Positions 43,426-52,246 of a stretch of 64,000 nt of DNA are shown piece after piece. Each line of letters starts with the position of its first letter. The stretch's first letter is position 1. The notes below the pieces were generated by a model, which worked only from the letters and a program-made list of their open reading frames with translations, made no database searches and was not told the DNA's origin. The stretch comes from Occallatibacter gabretensis (GTDB lineage Bacteria; Acidobacteriota; Terriglobia; Terriglobales; Acidobacteriaceae), in assembly GCF_001449115.1 (NCBI RefSeq), contig NZ_LAIJ01000009.1:2330574-2394573 (forward strand). Reading direction: 5' to 3'. Both the position numbers and the translations under genes were made by a program.

Positions 43426-43498
43426 AAGGGCTGAGGGTGGCAGCGTGTCCGCTACCACGGTTCACCGCAGTAATTGCGACGGCTGGGAAGCCCTCGCT

Positions 43499-44902
43499 CT
43501 ATTTTGATCCCTTGCCGCTATGGTTGAGGTTTCTCCGCAAGCGCTCAATCAGCGATGGGAGTGACATTCGAAGATCAGACACAATCATCTCAAGAGCCGC
43601 GCTGCCGATGTTTGGGCTCAGCCCTGAGGCCACCATATCAGCCCAGCTGCTGATCCGGTTGTATGTGGTCTTCAGGTCGGACAGAAGATCCGAGGGCAAT
43701 GAAAGTTTGTTGCGATTTTCCAACCATTCTCTGCTTGATGGGCGGCGATAGGTATCTCCAGTCCTGGGTCGAGACGCGCAGTCGAAGTTGTCCTCAAGCT
43801 CCGAAATCAGATCCGCCAGCATGAGCGAACTCGGTGACTGCGGCTCTACGGTCGGTTGAGTTACGGTGGAGCGTGAACCGATCTGGCCCCGGACATCGGC
43901 AACGATCTTGGGCAGATGCCTCGTCAGGTGATTCCGAAGTGCGGTGGCGTCCTCGAAGTCGAAATACAGAGTGTCTTTTTGTCGATCCACTTTGTAACGG
44001 GCGAGTGCTGCGAGCTGGTCTCGGTCTGCGCTACGCGGCACATCGGCAGTCGAAAAGTAGAGCGCAACATACTTGCCGGCCGCTCGAAACTCTTCGATCT
44101 CTTCGATCGTTCCCGACTGGGCCTTGTCGGTGGGTGTACCTAGTTTGTAGCCGAAAATTCCTATAAGGATGTCGCCGGAATCTACGATCTGCCGATTGAT
44201 AAGGGATTGTGGATGATCACCTGATGCAGGATAGGCATGGCTCTCCCACCGAACTGGGTGCAACATCACTCCCGTGCTCGCCAAATGAGAGGCGTTCCAG
44301 TCTAGGATGACTCTTTCAACCACGTCCCTCTCTTCCACAACATCTGATGGCGACGCGATGAGAATGTTTAATAATTCAGCGGAACGTCTCGTAAGCTTGC
44401 CCTCCATATCGATTCGCGTGGAACCGTCTCTGGTCTTAGCTTCGTTTGAAAATGCTTCATGCTCGCGAACCATGATATTTAACTCGCGTCGCGCGTTGGC
44501 TGCAGCCGCCGTCATCCGTAGGTCGGCCTCTTGCGCCAGAACATTGACGACGGCTCCTGCTCGTTGCTGGTGGAATGCTGTACGCAGATTCCGGACCTGA
44601 GATTGCGCAAGCCCTTCAACCTTGGGCAGAATGAATCCGATGTCTTTCTGATCGAGGTGCCCTTTGGAGCGCTTCACTAGATCGACCCAAATCTCAAAAA
44701 AGCGTTGAACTAACCGCTCCGCACCCTCCATTTGTGCCCGACCGATCGCAGCTTCTTGCTGGCCACTCCGGCCCCCTGAGGCACCGGAGCGGGCTGCACA
44801 TTCGTTTTGCATCTCTCGAACGCGGTCACGAGTCTGGACCGAGATAGACTCCATCTCTTTGCCGAACTTCAGCGTCGCAATCTTATCGAGGTCTTCGTAC
44901 AT
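43499..44902 (-). CDS. DUF4062-domain protein (TIR-like effector candidate)
   Basis: A 467-residue protein. Residues 1-160 are mainly helical (coiled-coil-like ERLVQRFFEIWVDLVKRSKG...). Residues about 178-335 are a DUF4062 domain: LNILIASPSDVVEERDVVERVI at the first strand, INRQIVDSGDILIGIFGYKLGTPTDKAQSGTIEEIEEF, and KYVALYFSTADVP. Profile methods relate this domain to TIR-type Rossmann folds in immune proteins. The C-terminal 100 residues (LISELEDNFDCASRPRTGDTYRRPS...) may be a sensor or regulatory region. Monocistronic. Confidence 0.75.
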   Translation of the reverse strand: MYEDLDKIATLKFGKEMESISVQTRDRVREMQNECAARSGASGGRSGQQEAAIGRAQMEGAERLVQRFFEIWVDLVKRSKGHLDQKDIGFILPKVEGLAQSQVRNLRTAFHQQRAGAVVNVLAQEADLRMTAAAANARRELNIMVREHEAFSNEAKTRDGSTRIDMEGKLTRRSAELLNILIASPSDVVEERDVVERVILDWNASHLASTGVMLHPVRWESHAYPASGDHPQSLINRQIVDSGDILIGIFGYKLGTPTDKAQSGTIEEIEEFRAAGKYVALYFSTADVPRSADRDQLAALARYKVDRQKDTLYFDFEDATALRNHLTRHLPKIVADVRGQIGSRSTVTQPTVEPQSPSSLMLADLISELEDNFDCASRPRTGDTYRRPSSREWLENRNKLSLPSDLLSDLKTTYNRISSWADMVASGLSPNIGSAALEMIVSDLRMSLPSLIERLRRNLNHSGKGSK

Positions 44903-45174
44903 TGCAAGTGCAGGCTGACTTGATCTCCGTCATCTCATTGTAAGTTGTAACTGTGTTGTCTTGGTCATTTCCAGCCGTCCAACGGCAGTTTGAGCTTGCC
45001 CGGGTGGACGTATTCCAATCAACCGACGCGGAAGCTATGAAGCTATATTCGGCGCGGTGAGCCAATACCTCTGAGGATAAATCGATCCCGGCGATAAATC
45101 CTTTCGGTCACTTTCCCGGGGCACAGAGTCGCTCTGGACTCAACCTTTACGGTCGTGATTGAGATAATCAATAT

Positions 45175-48100
45175 ATGACCAGCCCAGCATCCAGCGGACC
45201 TGCGGGTTCACTTTTCGAGGGACAGGTAGGAGGAAGTTACCTCCTGTCGCTGCTGCTAGACGTTGATGCTCGGGGTGTACCGGGCTGCAGGATTCATCAG
45301 ATCCAGTTTCAACGTGCGGACGAGAGCAATCCGCTCGACGATGTCATCGTCAAAGCTCACGATAAAGCGGGCCGCGCGGCGACACTCGAAGTACAGGTTA
45401 AACGGAGCATTACTTTTGCTCCCAAAGATCCAGTGTTTCGCAAAGTCACGGGGCAGATCAAGGAGGCCACAGATGAGCCAGGGTTCTGGAGCAGTAATCA
45501 TCAGCTTGCAATCGCAATAGCGCGCACGACAGAAAGGATTGAAAAATCCTATCAGGACGTTCTGACTTGGGCCCGCAACTTCGAATCATCAGCTGCGTTC
45601 CATGCACGTCTGGCTCGTCCTGGCGCGGGCAACGACCCCATGAGCACGTTCGTCGAAACCTTCCGCAACAACCTCCGGGAGTGCGGCGGGGATAGCGATG
45701 ACGAGTTCATCTGGCAGCTGCTCCGGAGACTCCAGATTCTGGTCTTCGACTTCACAGCCATTGGATCTGCCTCGGTCGAGCTGATGCAGGAACGCGCGGT
45801 CCGAGCGCTCCATCCTTCCCATGCGGATCAAGCAGGCAATCTCTGGACGACTCTGACCAAACTCTCGCTCGAGACCGCGGCCAGTGGCGGCGAGATCTCT
45901 CGAGAGGCACTGGTCGAGGAGTTGCAGAAGAACTACTCTCTCGCCGCTCGACGCGTGAATTTCCAGGCATTGGACAAATTGGCCGAAGACTCTGAATTGG
46001 CCCTCAGCGACATCGAGGATCGCGTCTCAGGTGTCAGGTTGCAGCGTGAGAAACGGGTAGAAGCAGTACGCAATGCTCTCGAGTCAAAGCGCTATGTTGA
46101 GATCCGCGGCGACTCCGGTGTGGGTAAATCTGGGATCCTGCGGCACTTAGCGGAGGAACTCGGGGCCGAGGCCCCCGTTCTTATCTTCAGTCCTATTCGG
46201 ACCACTCCTGGCGGCTGGGGGAAGTTTCGGGACTCGATCGGCTACGACGGAACCTGCCGGGAACTACTGACAGATCTGTCGCTGAGTGGTTCTGCGGTGC
46301 TTTTCATCGACAATCTGGACTTCTTCAGCCCGGAGGCAAAGTCCACCGTCAACGATTTCGTGCGCATCGCCGCATCCATTGCCGGGATCAGCGTCATCGC
46401 CACAGCCCGCACGGAATTTGGGCTTGTCGAGCCAAATTGGCTATCAAAAGAAAGCCTCGCCGCCCTTGGACAAGCACCAACCGTGTTTATCCCCGACCTC
46501 GACGAAGCCGAAGTGGATGAACTGCGTGCAGGAGCGAATCGACTTTCGCAACTGCTCTCCGATTCCCACCCTGCGAAACCAATCGTGCGCAATCTGTTCA
46601 GGTTGTCACGGCTTGTGAATCGCGACGAAGCTCAACCGTGGCCCGCAACCGAAGCCGAGATGGCAAGACAGTGGTGGAGCGATGGGGATGGGCGAGCGGA
46701 CAGCTTGCTGCGGGACCGGCGCCGCGTGCTTTACCGCATGGCCGAGCACTATCTCGTGTCGATCGAACCTTATCACTCACGAAGCGAGCTCGCTGCCGCA
46801 CTCGATAGTCTCATCAAGAGTGGGACTCTCCGCGAGTTGCGGCTTGACAGCGTAACGTTTCGACACGATGTCTTGCGGGAATGGGCGGTAGGCAGCCTGC
46901 TATCGGAGTCACCGGAGCTGATCCCGAAGCTGCCCCTTGAAAAGAGAGCTCCGTTGGATCTCGACCGTGGTGTGGAACTCGCCGCTCGGCTGGCGATCGA
47001 GAACGCCTCGGATGCGGCAGCCTGGCTAGCGATCCTCGGCCCGGTGAGTCAACGTCCAACTCACCAAACTTGGCGCCGAGCTGTGCTTCTTTCCCTCGTG
47101 CGATCGGAGATCTCGATCCGCCTGATACGGACTTCAGCCGCTGTTCTTCTCGCTGAAGATGCCTTCCTGCTCCGTGACCTAATCCGTTACGTCCTGGCCG
47201 TGGAGTTCGAGTCGTTCGGCAGGCGCGCCAAGGCGCGCGGTCTCGAGGTACCCGCAGGCGCCTCGCAGCTCCGGGTACCTCGCAACTCATCTCCGATGTA
47301 TCTCATCATGGGCCTGCTGGTGATCCATCAGTACATACCGGCCATCGCCATCCCGGAAGTCGCTAAACTCTATAGCTCGTACTTGATGGGAACATGGGGT
47401 GGCGACGGTCTTGCACCACTGATCCTGCCCAAGATCTACGAGTGGCTACTGGCGATCGATCAAGAAAACGAAGCGAATCCATATGGCTTCGTCAATCGCA
47501 TCTTTGACGGCAAACTGCAGGAGCATCAGCTCAAAGTTCTCGAGGGTGAGCTGCGCACATCCCTCGTTTTCTTTTGTGACAGGACCCCGCAGCTCGCAGC
47601 CGACTATCTCACGTCGTTTCATGGTCGAGTTCGCTCTCGTGACACCAGGCGTTCCATCTTGGAATTCCGCGGTAAGCTGGCGGAGGTTGCTCCCAAAGAA
47701 CTTGTCGACTTTACGATCGAGACCCTCATCCCACCGACTCCACGCCGGAGAGACCGAAGCGGTCTATTTCCAGAGAGACCATTCGAGAACGCGGATATCG
47801 GGTTTCAGCCAGCGTCACCAGCCCAGGGCCCCTTCTTGGAGCTGTTGGTTGCGTCTCCTGAACAAGGCCTGAGACTCGTCCGTCATCTCGTCGAATACGA
47901 AGTCCGCTTCTACCGGGCCAACACACAAGATGCGCACGCGATTCCGATCCTCTTTAGCGAGCAAAACAATACCTTCCCCTGGCAGGATTTCTACTACTGG
48001 TCACGAGACTACGGAAACGCATCTGCAACGATTGTCTCAGCATTGATGGCGCTCGAGGCCTGGGCGCACAAACGCATCGATGAAGGGGAGACGGTGGAAG

Positions 48101-50271
48101 ACGTCCTGGCGGATATTCTTGCGACACCCTCCATGTCATGCGCTGTGTTGCTGGTGGCGATCGACGTAGTGCTTTCGCACTGGCCAGAGTCTGCCGAGGC
48201 CGCGATACCACTGTTCGCGAGTCCGGAACTATTGTGCCTGGAGATGACGCGGGACCGCCATGACAATACCGTGGTTCCGGATTTTCTGGGCCTTAAGGAG
48301 ATCCAGAAAGAACCGATCGGCCGTGCCACTCTTGAGAGCCTCAAGCAGAGAACTTCGCGTCGGACAAATCTATACAAAGTGCTCTCGCAATATACCTTCG
48401 GCCCGAAGGAAGCCAATCTAAGATTGCGGTCGTTACTGCAGCGAGCCGCCGAGCGCCTTGGGCCACCAGAAGTAAAGTCGGATCTTGGGGATCCTCGCCA
48501 GATGGTCCGGCATGCGCTGAACACCCTTAGCTCCGAAAACTGGGCCAATGCGTCGTTGCCCCAGCCCAACGGCGAAGACCGTCCCGTCATCGTCTACCAG
48601 GAGCCTCCCGCTGAGGCTGCCCAGATGGAGCCCATTCGCAGCAAGGCGAGACCTAGGCTTGCCGAAAGCTCCCTCTGCATAGAGATTCAAGCCAAGCTGG
48701 CGAGCACTACTCCCTGCACACCCGAGTTCATCGAGCAGGCTATAGCCTGGGCCGATCGGCACGTTTCTGTACTGGACCGGATCGACGAATTCGACACGAG
48801 CGGGGAACGCTCCTCCACCACGGAGTCCGTCGTGGTCACAGCGTGGCTCATCGCGCGGGACGGCACGAACGATCTCATCAGGGAACGCGGGGACTGGATG
48901 CGCACCGTCTTTATAAAAGCGTTTGCGGGCAACGACGAGCCGAGCTTCATGATGCGGAGTGGTTTGTCGATGAACCCTCGGGCCATCGCATTCGTCGGCC
49001 AGACCCTACTCCTATATAAAGACAAGCGCGATGGCGATTTCAGGCTTCTTCTTCACTTCGTCGTTCGCAGCGGATACGCTGCCGCGCACGGCTTTGGAGT
49101 CACCATCCATGCGCTCACAACGATCCATGAGCACTTTGTGCCCGCCATCCTCCGCTGCGCCTTCCTGTCTGCTGTAATGCTCGACTACGGATGGCGTTTG
49201 ACGGACGAACAGAAACAAGTGCGCGCGAGAGAGCATCAAGCAGTTCTGGATGCGGGAGTGAACGAAATCGCTAATTGGCTGGAAGGATCGTCGTCCGAGC
49301 CCGCGTGGCCGGTCTTTCCGCTTGGGCGTAAAGATGAATCCGACGATCAGGAGGAAGAGGCACCGCGTCCGGCAGTCCATGTGAATTGGCAGTCCGCAGC
49401 TCTTTGGTTGAAGCAGGCAAAGCCGCAGTTTGATCCATCAAAGTTTGGTTGGCCGACTGAGATTGTGGCGACCTATCGCAACTGGACCCGCGATGAGAAT
49501 GGCGCAGGCACTGACGACAAAGATAACAGCGACAAGTCGCCCCAAGAGTGGAACGAAGTGTACTTCGACCTTGAATCACGTTGCCTCAGCGAACAGAGTC
49601 CCATGCAGCTGGACACCACGCTTGAAAGTCTTCTCTCTCGTCTGCCGGACAACACACTTTGCTCCTGCGTCTCCGAACTCCTGGTGAGCGTAGACCGTGC
49701 CTACTTCGAGCGAAACGCTTTGACAGCAGCTCAAGCCGCACATATCCGCGCCAATCTGATTCAACGCGTGCAGACCACAAAGCTTTACGGTTGGAACAAG
49801 GATCGCGACGAGCTCAGCGTCACCATGTACCTTGCGCCCGCACTGGCGACAATCGCGTTCAACGATCGCGGCTTCAGACAGTCGAAGTGCTATCTGCCGA
49901 CCTCCTTCATCGAGAAGGCAGACGTCTTTCTACCGATTCTTGAGACCTTCTTGCGAGACTGCACCTCGCCCTACCTCGGACTCATGTACCTCAACTTCAT
50001 GGAGGTCGCTCCTCGACCCGAGCACGCATCGTTCATCGCGACCTGTTCCGGTATCTGGTTAGACCGTTTCCCTGACAGCGATCGTTTTTGGATTGAGTGG
50101 CAGTTTGGTGTAAGAATTTGCACGCTCTTGATCTCGATCTTCCAGCAAGCACCCGAGGCGTTCAACGATACGGTCATACCCGAGGTCGAACGTATCCTGA
50201 GCAAGCTCGTGAGTCTCGGAGTTCCACAGGCCTACGAACTGGAGCAGATGATCTACTATGGTCAGATCTGA
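45175..50271 (+). CDS. Giant nuclease-STAND ATPase (Avs-like)
   Basis: A 1,698-residue single-gene system candidate. Residues 1-110 form a PD-(D/E)XK-type domain of the DUF4297/Cap4 kind: LFEGQVGGSYLLSLLLD, D55-D56 in NPLDDVIV and the Q74-V-K76 strand (LEVQVKRS). A STAND NTPase follows, with Walker A GDSGVGKS from residue 312, Walker B AVLFIDNLD (D379) and sensor VIATARTEF. About 1,100 residues of helical repeats make the C-terminus. Nuclease, STAND, long sensor is the architecture of Avs proteins, which recognise phage proteins and then cleave DNA. No partner gene is adjacent. Confidence 0.8.
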   Translation: MTSPASSGPAGSLFEGQVGGSYLLSLLLDVDARGVPGCRIHQIQFQRADESNPLDDVIVKAHDKAGRAATLEVQVKRSITFAPKDPVFRKVTGQIKEATDEPGFWSSNHQLAIAIARTTERIEKSYQDVLTWARNFESSAAFHARLARPGAGNDPMSTFVETFRNNLRECGGDSDDEFIWQLLRRLQILVFDFTAIGSASVELMQERAVRALHPSHADQAGNLWTTLTKLSLETAASGGEISREALVEELQKNYSLAARRVNFQALDKLAEDSELALSDIEDRVSGVRLQREKRVEAVRNALESKRYVEIRGDSGVGKSGILRHLAEELGAEAPVLIFSPIRTTPGGWGKFRDSIGYDGTCRELLTDLSLSGSAVLFIDNLDFFSPEAKSTVNDFVRIAASIAGISVIATARTEFGLVEPNWLSKESLAALGQAPTVFIPDLDEAEVDELRAGANRLSQLLSDSHPAKPIVRNLFRLSRLVNRDEAQPWPATEAEMARQWWSDGDGRADSLLRDRRRVLYRMAEHYLVSIEPYHSRSELAAALDSLIKSGTLRELRLDSVTFRHDVLREWAVGSLLSESPELIPKLPLEKRAPLDLDRGVELAARLAIENASDAAAWLAILGPVSQRPTHQTWRRAVLLSLVRSEISIRLIRTSAAVLLAEDAFLLRDLIRYVLAVEFESFGRRAKARGLEVPAGASQLRVPRNSSPMYLIMGLLVIHQYIPAIAIPEVAKLYSSYLMGTWGGDGLAPLILPKIYEWLLAIDQENEANPYGFVNRIFDGKLQEHQLKVLEGELRTSLVFFCDRTPQLAADYLTSFHGRVRSRDTRRSILEFRGKLAEVAPKELVDFTIETLIPPTPRRRDRSGLFPERPFENADIGFQPASPAQGPFLELLVASPEQGLRLVRHLVEYEVRFYRANTQDAHAIPILFSEQNNTFPWQDFYYWSRDYGNASATIVSALMALEAWAHKRIDEGETVEDVLADILATPSMSCAVLLVAIDVVLSHWPESAEAAIPLFASPELLCLEMTRDRHDNTVVPDFLGLKEIQKEPIGRATLESLKQRTSRRTNLYKVLSQYTFGPKEANLRLRSLLQRAAERLGPPEVKSDLGDPRQMVRHALNTLSSENWANASLPQPNGEDRPVIVYQEPPAEAAQMEPIRSKARPRLAESSLCIEIQAKLASTTPCTPEFIEQAIAWADRHVSVLDRIDEFDTSGERSSTTESVVVTAWLIARDGTNDLIRERGDWMRTVFIKAFAGNDEPSFMMRSGLSMNPRAIAFVGQTLLLYKDKRDGDFRLLLHFVVRSGYAAAHGFGVTIHALTTIHEHFVPAILRCAFLSAVMLDYGWRLTDEQKQVRAREHQAVLDAGVNEIANWLEGSSSEPAWPVFPLGRKDESDDQEEEAPRPAVHVNWQSAALWLKQAKPQFDPSKFGWPTEIVATYRNWTRDENGAGTDDKDNSDKSPQEWNEVYFDLESRCLSEQSPMQLDTTLESLLSRLPDNTLCSCVSELLVSVDRAYFERNALTAAQAAHIRANLIQRVQTTKLYGWNKDRDELSVTMYLAPALATIAFNDRGFRQSKCYLPTSFIEKADVFLPILETFLRDCTSPYLGLMYLNFMEVAPRPEHASFIATCSGIWLDRFPDSDRFWIEWQFGVRICTLLISIFQQAPEAFNDTVIPEVERILSKLVSLGVPQAYELEQMIYYGQI

Positions 50272-50302
50272 GCATCGGGATTTGGAGGAACGCCGCTTGT
50301 GC

Positions 50303-50830
50303 CTACTGAACTCCGCTACAATCCCCGCCGATATGCTGCGAAGATGGGCCTGCACTGTAAGAAATCTCAAGCCCCGGACGTACTGAAACGATGTACTCGA
50401 CGTGCTCAGTGCGGCTCAGTCCAGCCTTGATGCTCCAAGCCTGAACCTCGCCTGCTGGGGTACTCTCTCGATGCTGGTCGATGACATTGATGTAGAACGC
50501 ACCTAGGCCGAATCGTACTGGTAGGTGGGCAGAGTTAGATCCGTACCTGCTGTGAGCGGCAACGACGCAAGCGTCAGACCCCAAAGATTACCGTCCCAGA
50601 CAGGTCCACTCAGTTCAACCTCGATCGGCTTCTTCGTCGCTCCGACCGTCTTCCAACCGGAGATGTGCCGATCGCTATACTTCAGATGAACATGTGGAGA
50701 ACCATCGCGATCCGTGTCCAGTTGAATGGGGCGTAGATCGTGTGGGCGTAGAAGAAAGCGATCCCGCATGTCGAACTTGCGGCGATCGTATGTGGTATCG
50801 CGAAGTCGGCTTCTCGGCAGTAATTCGCCT
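50303..50830 (-). pseudogene. Decayed gene with frameshift (DUF3108-like C-terminal part)
   Basis: Reading left from 50769, a frame encodes beta-rich protein (RDGSPHVHLKYSDRHISGWK, GPVWDGNLWGLTLASLPLTAGTDLTLPTYQY) and stops at 50503. The other frame then continues the sense (RFGLGAFYINVIDQHRESTPAGEVQAWSIK...) to about 50,310. The combined text resembles the end of DUF3108-type proteins. Upstream, the frame is closed by a TGA near 50,845 without a good start. One frameshift near 50,505-50,530 plus 5' loss indicates a dead gene. Confidence 0.6.
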
Positions 50831-50844
50831 AGTCGTTCTCAACT

Positions 50845-51265
50845 GGTGACAACAGGCCAATGCACGTTTCCAGCCCCATCTGCCTCAACGAGTGACTCGA
50901 CGATTTATCACACATTCGAAATAGGCACGGCAGCGTTAGGAGATTGCACCCCCTCTGTCGTGACAGTTACGCTAACTGGTTGTATCTAAATGATTTCATG
51001 GGCGTTGATGGCTAACGACAGCACCCTTGAGCACTCAAAAACACTCGGAAAACAGCAGTTTCAGAATTTCAGCACCCTCGCCAGCACCCTCATTCCGTTG
51101 CGCCTCAGAGATGCCTCACCTCTGCCCCTGGAGGGCAAAGGTCTGCAAGTCCACGACCTAGTGCCGCCCGAGCGCAATCTGGATCATAGAATGTTTGAAC
51201 AGACTCCCGAGCCGCCTACCCGCGGCGCATTCAGAGGGGGATGCCATGGACGGTGACAAGACATC
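50845..51265. other. Gene-poor stretch
   Basis: I see no supportable gene, repeat or operator here. Open frames exist but have no ribosome site or protein-like composition. Confidence 0.4.
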
Positions 51266-52129
51266 ATGACCGTGTGTATCGGGGCGCTTTCCTTAACAGG
51301 CCCATCTATCGTTCTCGCGGCAGACACTCGGGTCACCCACGGGACATCACCCGTTGATCCCAATGATCAGGCGGGCAAACAGTACCCTCTGCCACCATAC
51401 AACTGCGCCACAGCGATTGCTGGATCAGTCTCCGAATGCCATGAGTTCGTGGGTCGGCTCGTGCAACAGATGGAGCTGCTAGCAAAGACAGACAGGGATC
51501 CATACCGCGAAGAAGTGATGGAAGCGATCAACGAAGCTCGCTTCCAGGTCTTCCGACCAAAGATCGACTGGGAACTCCGGAGGAGCCTGGGAATCACGCT
51601 CAAAGAGTTCCATGATCGATTCCTTCCTCCCGCCGACTTCGACATCATGGCGGAAAAGTTTGGGATGCAGGCGATTCGCGGCACTCCTCTAAATATTTCT
51701 TGCATCGTCGGTGGATTTACCGCAGAAAACACGATGTTCTTTTGCGCAAAGGGGATTGAACACATCCAGTCCGAATCGAGTCCGGGTGTGCATGCGATTG
51801 GCAGTGGGTCGATCCTCGGAATGAGTCAGCTGAACAAACGTGGACAGAACCTGGCTTTCGGCCTCGCGCGGACCGTATTCCATATCCATGAGGCAATGCT
51901 CGAGGCGCAGAAAGAGAAGACCGTAGGCCCTCCAACGAATTACCTTGTGGTGATGAAATCGCAACCGATGATGTACGTGCCAAAGGAAAGCCCCTTACTG
52001 GCACGCTGGGTTGATTTCTATCACGACCGGGAGACGGGCGGGCTGGATAGTGAAGAATCGAACTTCGCCATACAGCGAGAGATGTTGCCTGCGCAGATGC
52101 CTCCATACGACAAAGAATTCCCAGGATGA
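51266..52129 (+). CDS. Proteasome-like Ntn hydrolase
   Basis: A 287-residue protein whose N-terminus matches proteasome beta/HslV-type peptidases. The residue after the initiator Met is Thr (T2), the nucleophile once Met is removed. D20 lies in AADTRV and K38 in GKQYPL, matching the proteasome Thr1/Asp17/Lys33 triad. IAGSVSE and the later HAIGSGSILG resemble the GSG loop. The C-terminal third (RTVFHIHEAMLEAQ...) is extra. It lies in a defence-like cargo island with no ATPase partner visible; it could be a substrate-activated protease or an unrelated Ntn amidase. Confidence 0.75.
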   Translation: MTVCIGALSLTGPSIVLAADTRVTHGTSPVDPNDQAGKQYPLPPYNCATAIAGSVSECHEFVGRLVQQMELLAKTDRDPYREEVMEAINEARFQVFRPKIDWELRRSLGITLKEFHDRFLPPADFDIMAEKFGMQAIRGTPLNISCIVGGFTAENTMFFCAKGIEHIQSESSPGVHAIGSGSILGMSQLNKRGQNLAFGLARTVFHIHEAMLEAQKEKTVGPPTNYLVVMKSQPMMYVPKESPLLARWVDFYHDRETGGLDSEESNFAIQREMLPAQMPPYDKEFPG

Positions 52130-52246
52130 CAGGTCGCAAACCGCCGTCTCGAAGCGCCAGTTTCTTTGACCCGCCAACCGAGAGCGAAGTTCTCAGGAGT
52201 CTGCCTTGGGTATTCGGAGCGGGTCTATGGCGCTTATCGCTACCTC

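Noticed and set aside
50990..51256. 88-residue frame before the Ntn hydrolase
   Set aside because: No ribosome site, low-complexity composition, no recognisable motif.
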